DNA of 64,000 nt. Origin: Mucilaginibacter sp. Bleaf8. Lineage in GTDB: Bacteria; Bacteroidota; Bacteroidia; Sphingobacteriales; Sphingobacteriaceae. The translations under genes were made by a program, and so were the position numbers. The notes below the pieces were generated by a model. That model saw nothing but the letters and a program-made list of their open reading frames with translations. It was not told the origin of the DNA and did no database searches. Below are positions 1-8,774 of this stretch, piece by piece (the first letter of the stretch is position 1; each line of letters starts with the position of its first letter). The stretch is taken from contig NZ_JAHBBK010000006.1 in NCBI RefSeq assembly GCF_018390515.1, positions 124,001-188,000 of the forward strand, written 5' to 3'.

Positions 1-890
1 TTAGTGAGACTACTTACGTTGCTCATATAATTGTCCATATAATCGCGAGGAGAAGTACCGACAATGCTCTTGAACACCCTGTTAAAGTTGGTTATGCTAT
101 TGAAGCCGCAACTGTAAGCCACGGTGGATATACATACAAATTTATGAGCCGTTAACTTCTTGCAGGCTTCATTAACCCTTACCTCATTCAGGAAAGAGAT
201 AAAGGTATGGCCTGTATGCTTTTTAAAATACCGGCAAAACGCCTGCGGAGTCATGTAAGCGGTGTTGGCCACATCTTCCAACGCAATAGATTCACTATGG
301 TGCTGTATAATGTAATTGAAAATATTACTGATGCGGATGCCTTCACTCTCGGTAATAGAAGATGCATTGCCCCGTTCGCATAGCGGCTCCAGCTTTTGGT
401 TCATATTCTGCAAAACTTTAATCAATTGCAAAAAAGATAAGAGTTGGTCGGAACCAGTGGTATTCTTGATAGAAAGCAGGCCGCTGGTAATGTCGTTAAA
501 GTGCACCGCCGGCACTTTAAAGCCTTGCTGATGCTGTGTCAGAAAACTTTTGCATATTTTCATTTCCGGCAAATCAAATAACGGCTTCAAAACACCCTCC
601 GGATCGAAGTAAATACTACAGGCTTTCACATTTTTAGTGCCCCCCTGTTCAAAGTACTCCGGATTACTTTTGAATAAATGAGGTGTATTGGCACCAATCA
701 AATAAATCTCGCCACTGGTAAAAGTATGCATATTGTTACCTGTAATTAGCGTACCATCCCCTTCCTGTATCCAGGTAATTTGGGCTTCCTGGTGCCGGTG
801 CAGATAAGGATAAAAATAAGGCAATGTTACCTGCTCTGCAATTACGCTTTTGTCGTGAGGAACAGGGAGGGTAAATTGTAATACTTTCAT
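1..890 (-). CDS. AraC-family transcriptional regulator (3' end outside window)
   Basis: The frame is open from the ATG at 888-890 to the window edge, giving about 296 residues with no stop, so the C-terminus is cut. The N-terminal half looks like a cupin-type sensor (HRHQEAQITWIQEGDG, then a glycine-rich turn). The C-terminal half is a two-helix-turn-helix AraC domain: ALEDVANTAYMTPQAFCRYF is followed by the signature VAYSCGFNSITNFNRVFK and GTSPRDY. Such proteins bind a small ligand and activate nearby catabolic genes. It lies downstream of and co-oriented with the hydroxyproline operon, so it is a reasonable candidate regulator of that operon or of the glycosidases beyond; this is inference from position. 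Confidence 0.9.
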   Translation of the reverse strand, partial: MKVLQFTLPVPHDKSVIAEQVTLPYFYPYLHRHQEAQITWIQEGDGTLITGNNMHTFTSGEIYLIGANTPHLFKSNPEYFEQGGTKNVKACSIYFDPEGVLKPLFDLPEMKICKSFLTQHQQGFKVPAVHFNDITSGLLSIKNTTGSDQLLSFLQLIKVLQNMNQKLEPLCERGNASSITESEGIRISNIFNYIIQHHSESIALEDVANTAYMTPQAFCRYFKKHTGHTFISFLNEVRVNEACKKLTAHKFVCISTVAYSCGFNSITNFNRVFKSIVGTSPRDYMDNYMSNVSSLT

Positions 891-1212
891 GGCTCAATCA
901 ATTGTTTTCGGAATTTACAGATATTAACTTCAAATTCACAAGGAAGCCATTAAAAATGTTAAAATACAACTATAATAAGCTAATTTTTTAAGCGCATTTC
1001 CCCTATTGCATTAACTACAGCCATATTTGGGTTAGAAAACACCCCAAAACAGCATCCATATCAAAAGAGCTATCAAAATCCAACAAGCAAATAAGAAATA
1101 TCAGCCTTTAATCGCAATAGAACGTTAGTATTTTAGTATTCACACAATACATACGCCCCTTTCCCAAGAAAAACCTATCTGTTAACCGTATAATTTGACA
1201 GAAATTTAATCC
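891..1212. other. Gene-free 322-bp stretch upstream of the AraC gene
   Basis: AT-rich spacer between the start of the AraC gene and the end of the hydroxyproline operon. It must hold the AraC promoter if that gene is transcribed on its own. I see no clear TAnnTTTG element, no strong hairpin and no convincing small ORF. Confidence 0.5.
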
Positions 1213-2457
1213 TTAAGACCGATTTGGTGCAAATGCATCAACCGGAATAGTCGTTTTTAGTCCTGCCACTATTTCACTTACTAATTTGCCGGTTGCTGGG
1301 CCCAGGCTTAACCCCATCATGCCATGCCCTGTTGCAATAACCAGATTTTTGAATTTAGCCACGCGCCCTATGTAAGGTAAGCCATCCGGTGATGAGGGAC
1401 GGAAACCAAACCAGATATCTTTGGTGTCGGGCAATTGCGGGTGCAAATCCGGGAAGTACTTAGGTACCGATTCAACAATACCTCTTACCCGGTTCATGTT
1501 GATACGATCATTTAGTTTATCAATTTCCATCGTACCACCATAACGGATGCTCCCGTTCATTGGCGTAATGGCCACCCGGGCTTCGCAAAGCAATGCAGGG
1601 ATCTGCATGCGGTTCTGCTTTTCTTCGACCATAAACGAATAACCTTTCCCTGGCAACAAGGAAACCTTCAGGTTCAGCATCCGGGCAATGGCCGGCGACC
1701 ACGAACCGCCTGCAATAATATATTCATCGGCATTGTAAGCATTGTTGCCGGCTATTACTTTGCTTATACTACCATTTATCGCTTCAATTTTGGTTACTTC
1801 TGTATTGCGCTGAATTTTAACTCCGGCCGCTTCCAAATGCGTTACCAAATCGGCAATGAGCTGGTTAGGATATAAATGAGCATCGCACCGGTAATGCACC
1901 GCCCCTAACACGTCGAGTTTTAAATCGGGTTGCAGGGCAGCACACTCGGCTGCCGACAGCACAGCCATATCCAAACCCAGCTTCCGGCCCTGTTCTGCCA
2001 GATGCGCTTCTTCTTCGCCTACTTTTTCCGTTTTATAAAATGCCAGTATACCGTTATTGGTTACCTTAAACGCAAAGCCCGGCTGGTTTTGCAGGTCCTG
2101 ATACAGGCTTTTACTTAGCAAAGATAAATCGGTTAACGGTTGGGCTGATTGGGCCACGTGCTGCCGGGTGGCTTTTCGCATAAACTTTAACCCCCATGTT
2201 AGCAATTCAGGGTTGAGGGATGGCTTTACGTAGAATGGACTTTTGCTGTTAAACATCCACCGGATTCCCTGCTGTATCATACCCGGTGCAGCCAGCGGCA
2301 CAAAATGGCTCGGCACAATCATACCGGCATTACCGAACGAGCAGTTATCCAGCAATTCTCCTTTTTCGAGAATGGTTACCTGATGACCTTGTTTATTTAA
2401 ATAATAGGCGGAAGTTAAGCCTATGATACCGCCGCCTATGATGATTACTTTTGACAT
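1213..2457 (-). CDS. FAD-dependent D-amino-acid (D-hydroxyproline) dehydrogenase
   Basis: A 414-residue DadA-type flavoprotein. Residues 4-32 form the FAD-binding beta-alpha-beta fold (VIIIGGGIIGLTSAYYL), and the C-terminal second FAD contact is ATGHGMMGLSLGPATG. DadA-like enzymes oxidise D-amino acids to imino acids and pass electrons to the respiratory chain. Here it is the last gene of an operon with hydroxyproline epimerase, deaminase and semialdehyde dehydrogenase. The likely substrate is therefore cis-4-hydroxy-D-proline, giving 1-pyrroline-4-hydroxy-2-carboxylate. The substrate is inferred from neighbours; a general D-amino-acid dehydrogenase is the alternative. The start is an ATG, 56 bp after the upstream gene. 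Confidence 0.9.
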   Translation of the reverse strand: MSKVIIIGGGIIGLTSAYYLNKQGHQVTILEKGELLDNCSFGNAGMIVPSHFVPLAAPGMIQQGIRWMFNSKSPFYVKPSLNPELLTWGLKFMRKATRQHVAQSAQPLTDLSLLSKSLYQDLQNQPGFAFKVTNNGILAFYKTEKVGEEEAHLAEQGRKLGLDMAVLSAAECAALQPDLKLDVLGAVHYRCDAHLYPNQLIADLVTHLEAAGVKIQRNTEVTKIEAINGSISKVIAGNNAYNADEYIIAGGSWSPAIARMLNLKVSLLPGKGYSFMVEEKQNRMQIPALLCEARVAITPMNGSIRYGGTMEIDKLNDRINMNRVRGIVESVPKYFPDLHPQLPDTKDIWFGFRPSSPDGLPYIGRVAKFKNLVIATGHGMMGLSLGPATGKLVSEIVAGLKTTIPVDAFAPNRS

Positions 2458-2513
2458 GTTATAATTGATCAGAAAATCAGCATGCGCCGATTCTATTAAG
2501 CCCTTGTATTTAC

Positions 2514-3515
2514 TTAAATTACCTGAAACCCGTGTGCATACGGATCATCATCACTGATTTTGATGGTATTGTAACCATACACTTTAGCCCAGCCTTCCAC
2601 ACTTGGCACAATGGCATCATATTGAGCCAGCTCCACTACATCTTCTATATAACCGGTAAACTTGCTGCCGATAATACTTTCATGGATAAATGCTTCACCA
2701 AACTTTAATTTCCCCTTGGCATACCACTGCGCCATACGCGCAGAGGTACCGGTGCCACATGGTGAGCGGTCAATTGCTTTATCGCCATAAAATACTGCAT
2801 TGCGGGCTGTAGCTTCGGGCGACAATGTAGCTCCGGCCCATAGCAGGTGGGTACAGGTATTAATTGTGGGATCTAAAGGGTGCACAAAAGTGTAACGTTC
2901 ATTGATTTGCTTGCGCAGCACCTGGCTCCAGGCAATTAATTGCGAAGCGGTGTAGTTTTCGATTCCGCTAAAGTTTTGCTGCGGATCCACAATGGCGTAA
3001 TAATTACCGCCATAAGCCACATCTACCGTAAGCTTGCCCAGATCGGGGCATTCAACCTCCAGGTTTTCGGCCGCCAGGTAAGCAGGTACGTTGCGCAGCT
3101 TTACAGATTTTACCTGTCCGCCTTCCTGCTTGTATTCAATAAGCACTAAACCTGCAGGTGCCTCCATACGCACAATGCCTGGCGTTTTAGGCTGGATAAG
3201 GCCTTCCTGAATAGCGATAGTGATGGTGCCGATGGTGCCATGCCCGCACATGGGCAAACAGCCACTGGTTTCAATAAACAGAACCGCAACATCGTTTTCG
3301 GGATTATGAGGCGGGTACAGAATGCTGCCCGACATCATATCATGCCCGCGGGGTTCAAACATCAGCCCTTTGCGTATCCAATCATAGTGTTGCAAAAAGT
3401 ACTGTCGCTTCTCGCTCATGTTTTTTCCCTGCAGGTTTGGGCCGCCACCTGCCACCAGCCTAACCGGGTTGCCGCAGGTATGTGCATCTATACAAAAAAA
3501 GGTTTTATCGGCCAT
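2514..3515 (-). CDS. 4-hydroxyproline 2-epimerase (proline racemase family)
   Basis: 333 residues, the usual length for the proline racemase superfamily. Both catalytic cysteines are present: C90 in PMCGHGTIG and C253 in DRSPCGTGTSAR. The cysteine pair marks a racemase/epimerase; the related dehydratases carry Thr at the second position. It interconverts trans-4-hydroxy-L-proline and cis-4-hydroxy-D-proline, the first step of the pathway encoded by this operon. The gene begins 1 bp after the stop of the aldehyde dehydrogenase gene, so co-translation is likely. Proline racemase activity cannot be excluded from sequence alone, but the neighbours favour hydroxyproline. Confidence 0.93.
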   Translation of the reverse strand: MADKTFFCIDAHTCGNPVRLVAGGGPNLQGKNMSEKRQYFLQHYDWIRKGLMFEPRGHDMMSGSILYPPHNPENDVAVLFIETSGCLPMCGHGTIGTITIAIQEGLIQPKTPGIVRMEAPAGLVLIEYKQEGGQVKSVKLRNVPAYLAAENLEVECPDLGKLTVDVAYGGNYYAIVDPQQNFSGIENYTASQLIAWSQVLRKQINERYTFVHPLDPTINTCTHLLWAGATLSPEATARNAVFYGDKAIDRSPCGTGTSARMAQWYAKGKLKFGEAFIHESIIGSKFTGYIEDVVELAQYDAIVPSVEGWAKVYGYNTIKISDDDPYAHGFQVI

Positions 3516-3516
3516 G

Positions 3517-5097
3517 TTAGTCTTTAGTGATATGATTATTAACTTGCCTCCATATGCGTAATGGATTGCTGTCTTTCAATTCATCCGGCAAGAGCGACGG
3601 ATGCCAGTCCTGCCATGCCAGGGGACGTACAAACCGGTATATTGCTGTGGAGCCTACCGAGGTATACCTGCTATCGTTAGTGGCTGGGTAAGGACCGCCG
3701 TGCTGCATGGCGGCACAAACTTCAACGCCTGTGGGCACGCCGTTTAATATCAACCGGCCGGTAATATTGGCAAGTTTATTTAACAAACCGGTATACTCAG
3801 GCAATTCATCATCCTCGGCCATTATGGTGGTGGTAAGCTGGCCTTGCAAGGCATCGGCAACAGCGTTAAGCTGGGCCTCGTCATCAGCCACTACCAGTAA
3901 TGAAAATGGCCCAAATACCTCTTCCATCAATTTTGGATTGGATAAAAATTCCTGCGCGGCAACCTCCGCCACCAATGCCGGGGCTTGGTTAACAGCACCA
4001 CTTTCACCAGCTTCCGCCTGCGCCAGTACAGACACGCCTTTTTCGGCCGCAACAGCGGATGACAGCGTTTGGTAGTTGTTGAAAATCCCGGGCGTTAGCA
4101 TAGTTGCCGGCTGTATGTTTTTGATGGCGGTAGCCAATGACGTTTTAAACTGATTCAACCCATCCGACCGAATAGCCAGCAGCAATCCCGGATTGGTGCA
4201 GAACTGGCCAGCCCCCAACGTGATAGACGCTGCATATTTAGCAGCCAGTTCATCCGCACGTTTATTTAGTGCCTGGGGTAGCAGAACAACCGGATTGATA
4301 CTACCCATCTCAGCAAATACGGGAATAGGTACCGGTCTTTCCTGTGCCATCTTAATCAGTGCCGATCCGCCTTTGAAAGAACCAGTGAAGGTAACTGCTT
4401 TGGTTTGTGAATGCTTTACCAAAGCTGCACCAACCTCGTAGCCCGAATCATAAAGCAATGAAAATACTCCTTGGGGCAGGCCGCAGTGTTTGGCTGCTCT
4501 GCAAATTGCATCGCCTACCATGGCACTGGTGCCGGGGTGTGCGGGGTGCGCTTTTACGACAACCGGGCATCCGGCAGCTAACGCAGCAGCGGTATCCCCA
4601 CCCGCTACCGAAAATGCCAGCGGAAAATTGCTTGCGCCAAATACCACCACCGGCCCCAGCGCAACCAGCATACGCCTGATATCGGGCCGTGGCAAAGGGG
4701 TACGTTCGAGCAAAGCAGTATCAATAATAGCGTTAACCCATGAGCCTTCTTGTACCAGATCAGCAAACATGCGTAATTGCCCGGTAGTACGCCCCATCTC
4801 GCCCAATAACCGGGCTGCAGGCAAGCCGCTCTCGGCCGATGCACGATCAACCAGGGCGCTACCCAGGCTTGTTATCTCCTCTGCAATCTGCCTTAAAAAT
4901 GCAGCCTTTTTGTCTTTATCGAGTGATCTGTAAGCCTCGAAAGCTTCGGTAGCCTGTTGCAAAGCATTATTTACATCAGCATCTGTAGCAGGATAGAAAT
5001 CGCCATCAAGATTTTTACCGGTTGCCGGGTTAATAGCGCTAAAGCTTTGGCCTGATGAAGCAACATATTCGCAGGCAACAATATTATTTCCGTTCAT
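3517..5097 (-). CDS. 2,5-dioxopentanoate (alpha-ketoglutaric semialdehyde) dehydrogenase
   Basis: 526-residue aldehyde dehydrogenase superfamily member. The oxyanion Asn is in FGASNFPLAF (N157), the general-base Glu in FAEMGS (E263) and the nucleophilic Cys in GAGQFCTNPG (C300). The FCTNPG context and the length match the branch that oxidises 2-oxoglutarate semialdehyde to 2-oxoglutarate with NAD(P)+. This is the last step of hydroxyproline degradation and delivers carbon to the TCA cycle. It sits 11 bp downstream of the deaminase gene and 1 bp upstream of the epimerase gene, clearly inside one operon. Confidence 0.92.
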   Translation of the reverse strand: MNGNNIVACEYVASSGQSFSAINPATGKNLDGDFYPATDADVNNALQQATEAFEAYRSLDKDKKAAFLRQIAEEITSLGSALVDRASAESGLPAARLLGEMGRTTGQLRMFADLVQEGSWVNAIIDTALLERTPLPRPDIRRMLVALGPVVVFGASNFPLAFSVAGGDTAAALAAGCPVVVKAHPAHPGTSAMVGDAICRAAKHCGLPQGVFSLLYDSGYEVGAALVKHSQTKAVTFTGSFKGGSALIKMAQERPVPIPVFAEMGSINPVVLLPQALNKRADELAAKYAASITLGAGQFCTNPGLLLAIRSDGLNQFKTSLATAIKNIQPATMLTPGIFNNYQTLSSAVAAEKGVSVLAQAEAGESGAVNQAPALVAEVAAQEFLSNPKLMEEVFGPFSLLVVADDEAQLNAVADALQGQLTTTIMAEDDELPEYTGLLNKLANITGRLILNGVPTGVEVCAAMQHGGPYPATNDSRYTSVGSTAIYRFVRPLAWQDWHPSLLPDELKDSNPLRIWRQVNNHITKD

Positions 5098-5108
5098 GCA
5101 AAACCTAT

Positions 5109-6041
5109 TTAAGCAATAGCCTCAAGTATACCCCAGCTACCAACCGGTAATTCCGGGCGTTGTGCTAATGCATCGTTAATAATTTTTAATACTTTTTCGC
5201 GCTCGGCTCCTTTTACCGCTAAACGGGGGGCACGCGTTTTTTCGGTACCAATACCGGTAGCTACCTCGGCCAGCTTGATGTACTGCACCAGCTTAGGATG
5301 AATATCCAATTCCAACACCGGTAAAAACCAGCGGTATATAGCAAGCGCCTCATCATATCGTTTAGCTTTTACCAGGCGGTAAATAGCTACCGTTTCTTTT
5401 GGAAAAGCATCTACCAGGCCGGCTACCCAGCCATCGGCACCCATTACCAGGCTTTCCATCGCCAGTGGATCAACGCCTGTAAAAATTTTAAAACGGTCGC
5501 CAAACCGGTTAAACATGCGGGTGATGTTGGAGATATCACGGGTTGATTCTTTAACCGCCTGTATATTATCATACTTGGCCAAATGGGCAAACATATCCAG
5601 CGTTACCTCAATTTTATAATCAACAGGGTTATTATAGATCATGATAGGAAGGGGCGTGCTTTGGGCTACCTGCTCAAAATAATCGAGCGTTTCTTCTACA
5701 TCAGCGTAGTAACGCATAGGGGGCAACAGCATCAGGCCGCTTGCGCCAAGTTCATGTGCTTTTTTAGCGCAGTTTACCGCATTTTTAGTGGTAGACTCGG
5801 CAATGTTTAACAGTACCGGTACCCGCCCTGCAACAAGTTGTAAAGTATGGGTCAGTAAATCATATTTTTCCTGTTCAGAAAGCACGCTGGCTTCGCCTAA
5901 CGAGCCGCCTAAAATTATACCATCAACACCCGCCTCAAGCTGGGCTTCAATATTCTTATCAAAGGCATCAAAATCAAGTTCGTCGTTATCTTTAAACTTA
6001 GTAGTAACAGCCGGGAATACCCCTTTCCAATTAATGCTCAT
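5109..6041 (-). CDS. DHDPS-family 1-pyrroline-4-hydroxy-2-carboxylate deaminase
   Basis: 310-residue dihydrodipicolinate synthase family (class I aldolase) protein. Schiff-base Lys K164 lies in IQAVKESTRD, and the assisting Tyr in IMIYNNPVDY (Y136). N-terminal GGSLGEAS replaces the usual G(T)TGE phosphate-binding loop. In hydroxyproline operons this family converts 1-pyrroline-4-hydroxy-2-carboxylate to 2-oxoglutarate semialdehyde plus ammonia; that role is inferred from context, since the fold also covers other lyases. It is the first gene of the four-gene operon. Confidence 0.88.
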   Translation of the reverse strand: MSINWKGVFPAVTTKFKDNDELDFDAFDKNIEAQLEAGVDGIILGGSLGEASVLSEQEKYDLLTHTLQLVAGRVPVLLNIAESTTKNAVNCAKKAHELGASGLMLLPPMRYYADVEETLDYFEQVAQSTPLPIMIYNNPVDYKIEVTLDMFAHLAKYDNIQAVKESTRDISNITRMFNRFGDRFKIFTGVDPLAMESLVMGADGWVAGLVDAFPKETVAIYRLVKAKRYDEALAIYRWFLPVLELDIHPKLVQYIKLAEVATGIGTEKTRAPRLAVKGAEREKVLKIINDALAQRPELPVGSWGILEAIA

Positions 6042-6063
6042 ATGTGTTTCAGTTTGTTAAAAC

Positions 6064-6071
6064 CAAAGCTA
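6064..6071 (-). promoter_or_regulatory. Possible -7 element for the hydroxyproline operon
   Basis: Read on the minus strand, TAGCTTTG fits the Bacteroidota -7 consensus TAnnTTTG and lies 22 bp before the ATG of the deaminase gene. No clear -33 TTTG is visible about 20 bp further upstream, so the call is weak. The rest of the 240-bp divergent region (6042-6281) shows no other strong site. Confidence 0.3.
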
Positions 6072-6281
6072 CCGTGTAAAAAACAGGGATATCGCCTATA
6101 ATTTATCAGGGTATAGCATCATTTTAACCATTAGATATTCGTACAAGCATGATTGAATTCAGCAGTGCTACAGCGCATAGTTAAAGGAGCTAAAATATGG
6201 GCAACTCCTGCAAATTATAATCTACTTCGCGCTGGCATATCTCCCTAATTTTACCTTACTTACCCCACCATACTTTAATTT

Positions 6282-8648
6282 ATGCGTAACAAATACTTAT
6301 TTATTATGCTGGCCGCTTTGGCAGGCAACCTATATAGTATAAATACACAAGCCCAATCTTATGTGCCGGAGCTGAACGATGGCCGCATGAAAATCAAACC
6401 TAAAGTTGCCATTAAAGCCTATTCGTTTGACTTGAAGGATGTGAAGCTGCTGGAAAGCCCCTTTAAGGAGGCTATGATCAAAGATGCTGCTTACCTTAAG
6501 TCCATTGATCCGGACAGACTATTGGCCGACTTTCGCTCCCACTCGGGTTTAAAGCCAAAGGGAAACATTTATGAGGGATGGGAATCATCCGGTTTGGCCG
6601 GGCACACGCTGGGCCACTACATTTCGGCCATTGCCATGCAGTATGCATCAACCGGTGATGTGGAATGCTTGAAACGCGTTAATTATATTACTAAGGAGCT
6701 TTATGATTGCCAGGTAGCACGCAAAACGGGTTATGTAGGCGCCATACCGAAAGAAGACACGCTGTGGGCAGAAGTTGCCACAGGCAATATTCGTTCAGGA
6801 GGGTTTGACCTGAATGGCGGATGGTCGCCCTGGTATACGGTACACAAGGTAATGGCCGGCTTACTGGATGCCTATTTATATACCGACAATAAGCAGGCGC
6901 TTACTGTGTGTAAAGGCATGGCCAACTGGACCGGCGAAACGCTAAAGAATTTGAAAGATGAGCAAATACAGAAAATGCTGCTGTGCGAGTACGGAGGCAT
7001 GGCCGAAACCCTGGTTAATTTATATGCCATTACTGGTGATGAAAAATATCTAACCCTGTCCTACAAATTTTATGACAAGCGCGTTTTAGACCCGCTGGCC
7101 AGCAAGCAGGATATTTTACCAGGCAAACACTCCAACACCCAAATACCTAAAATAATTGCCAGCGCCCGCAGATATGAGCTAACCGGCGAACAGAAGGACC
7201 AGAATATTGCTGACTTTTTCTGGGAAACTATTGTTAACAACCACTCCTATGCTACAGGCGGCAACAGCAATTATGAGTACCTGAGTGAGCCGCGTAAGCT
7301 AAATGACAAGCTTACTGAAAACACGACCGAAACTTGCAATACCTACAACATGCTGAAGCTTACCCGGCATTTATTTTCGGTAAACCCGTCGGCCAGTTTG
7401 ATGAATTATTACGAGAAGGGGCTATACAATCATATACTGGCTTCGCAAAACCATGATGATGGGATGATGTGCTACTTTGTGCCCCTGCGCATGGGTGGTA
7501 AAAAAGAATATAGTACACCTTTTACCACCTTTACCTGCTGCGTAGGTTCGGGGATGGAAAACCATGTAAAATACAATGAAAGTATTTATTTTCGTGGGAA
7601 TGACGGCAGCTTGTACGTTAACCTGTTTATTCCATCGGTACTAAACTGGAAAGACAAAGGCATTTCAGTAAAGCAGGAAACCACCTTACCTGCTGACGAT
7701 CATACCACGTTAACCATCACAGCAGCCAAACCAGCTACCTTTGCTGTTCGCTTACGTAAACCCAGCTGGGCCAGCACCTGCACGGTAAAAGTAAATGGCA
7801 CCATACAGCAATTATTGCCCGATGCAGAGGGTTATCTGGTAATTAACCGTAAATGGAAAAACAATGACCGGATTGAGCTTACGCTACCCGAAACGATCTA
7901 CACCGAGGCCATGCCTGACAATGGAAACCGCAGGGCTTTGTTTTACGGCCCGGTAGTACTGGCCGGTATTTTGGGCAACCAGGAGCCGGATCCGTTGAAG
8001 GGCATACCGGTGTTTGTAACCAGCGAAACCGATCCTAAACAATGGCTGCAAATGGTTGATAAAAATCAGCTACGCTTTCGCACCGTTAACATAGCCCAGC
8101 CAACCGAGGTGCAGCTTGTCCCCTTCAATCAAACCAAAAATGAATACTATTCGGTTTACTGGGATGTATTTACACCGCAGGCCTGGACAGTACAACAAAA
8201 GGCTTACGAGGAGCAAAAGAAGAAACAACAGGAACTGGAAGCCCGCACAACCGACGTGATACGTTTAGGTGAAATGCAACCCGAAAGAGACCACAACTTT
8301 ACCGGCGAGCATGAAAGCATAGGAGAAGATCATCAGAAAAAATGGCGTTCAACCGAGAACGGCGGTTTTTTAACTTATACTATGAAAACTGACCCTACTA
8401 CGCAAAACATGCTGATTAACACTTATTGGGGTATGGATAACCGCGGCCGGGTTTTCGATGTAATGATTGACGGCACAAAGGTTACGACCGAAGATTTGAA
8501 CAAATACAAAGAAAGCCGCTTTTATGACATCTCATACGCAATACCGATGGAACTAACCAAAGGTAAGAAACAGGTTACGGTAAAACTGCTGGCCAGAGAA
8601 GGTAACAGCGCCGGACCGGTATATGGAAGCCGCATGGTAAAAAACTAA
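6282..8648 (+). CDS. GH127 beta-L-arabinofuranosidase, secreted
   Basis: 788 residues with an N-terminal signal peptide (about 1-25, ending TQAQ). The glycoside hydrolase family 127 core (DUF1680) carries the zinc/thiol catalytic set: E350 and C352 in NTTETCNTYN, and C419-C420 in FTCCVGSGMENH. These correspond to the Glu/Cys/Cys-Cys residues of characterised GH127 beta-L-arabinofuranosidases, where one Cys is the nucleophile. Residues after about 640 form an extra domain. GH127 enzymes release beta-L-arabinofuranose, classically from the arabino-oligosaccharides attached to hydroxyproline in plant extensins. It is divergent from the hydroxyproline operon. Confidence 0.9.
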   Translation: MRNKYLFIMLAALAGNLYSINTQAQSYVPELNDGRMKIKPKVAIKAYSFDLKDVKLLESPFKEAMIKDAAYLKSIDPDRLLADFRSHSGLKPKGNIYEGWESSGLAGHTLGHYISAIAMQYASTGDVECLKRVNYITKELYDCQVARKTGYVGAIPKEDTLWAEVATGNIRSGGFDLNGGWSPWYTVHKVMAGLLDAYLYTDNKQALTVCKGMANWTGETLKNLKDEQIQKMLLCEYGGMAETLVNLYAITGDEKYLTLSYKFYDKRVLDPLASKQDILPGKHSNTQIPKIIASARRYELTGEQKDQNIADFFWETIVNNHSYATGGNSNYEYLSEPRKLNDKLTENTTETCNTYNMLKLTRHLFSVNPSASLMNYYEKGLYNHILASQNHDDGMMCYFVPLRMGGKKEYSTPFTTFTCCVGSGMENHVKYNESIYFRGNDGSLYVNLFIPSVLNWKDKGISVKQETTLPADDHTTLTITAAKPATFAVRLRKPSWASTCTVKVNGTIQQLLPDAEGYLVINRKWKNNDRIELTLPETIYTEAMPDNGNRRALFYGPVVLAGILGNQEPDPLKGIPVFVTSETDPKQWLQMVDKNQLRFRTVNIAQPTEVQLVPFNQTKNEYYSVYWDVFTPQAWTVQQKAYEEQKKKQQELEARTTDVIRLGEMQPERDHNFTGEHESIGEDHQKKWRSTENGGFLTYTMKTDPTTQNMLINTYWGMDNRGRVFDVMIDGTKVTTEDLNKYKESRFYDISYAIPMELTKGKKQVTVKLLAREGNSAGPVYGSRMVKN

Positions 8649-8692
8649 TTCTGTTATTCTCAAAACAAGTTTTTTCTGATTTCTGCATTTCA

Positions 8693-8731
8693 ATACCTGT
8701 AGCCGGGGTCAAGGCTACAGGTATCTTTTTT
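8693..8731 (+). terminator. Intrinsic terminator after the GH127 gene
   Basis: A perfect 12-bp stem (8693-8704 ATACCTGTAGCC pairing with 8713-8724) with an 8-nt loop, followed directly by CTTTTTTATT. It lies 45 bp after the GH127 stop codon and separates that gene from the GH2 gene. Confidence 0.88.
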
Positions 8732-8774
8732 ATTAATACTTCAAGCCTATCAGCACTTCTGCTCAATCAATATT

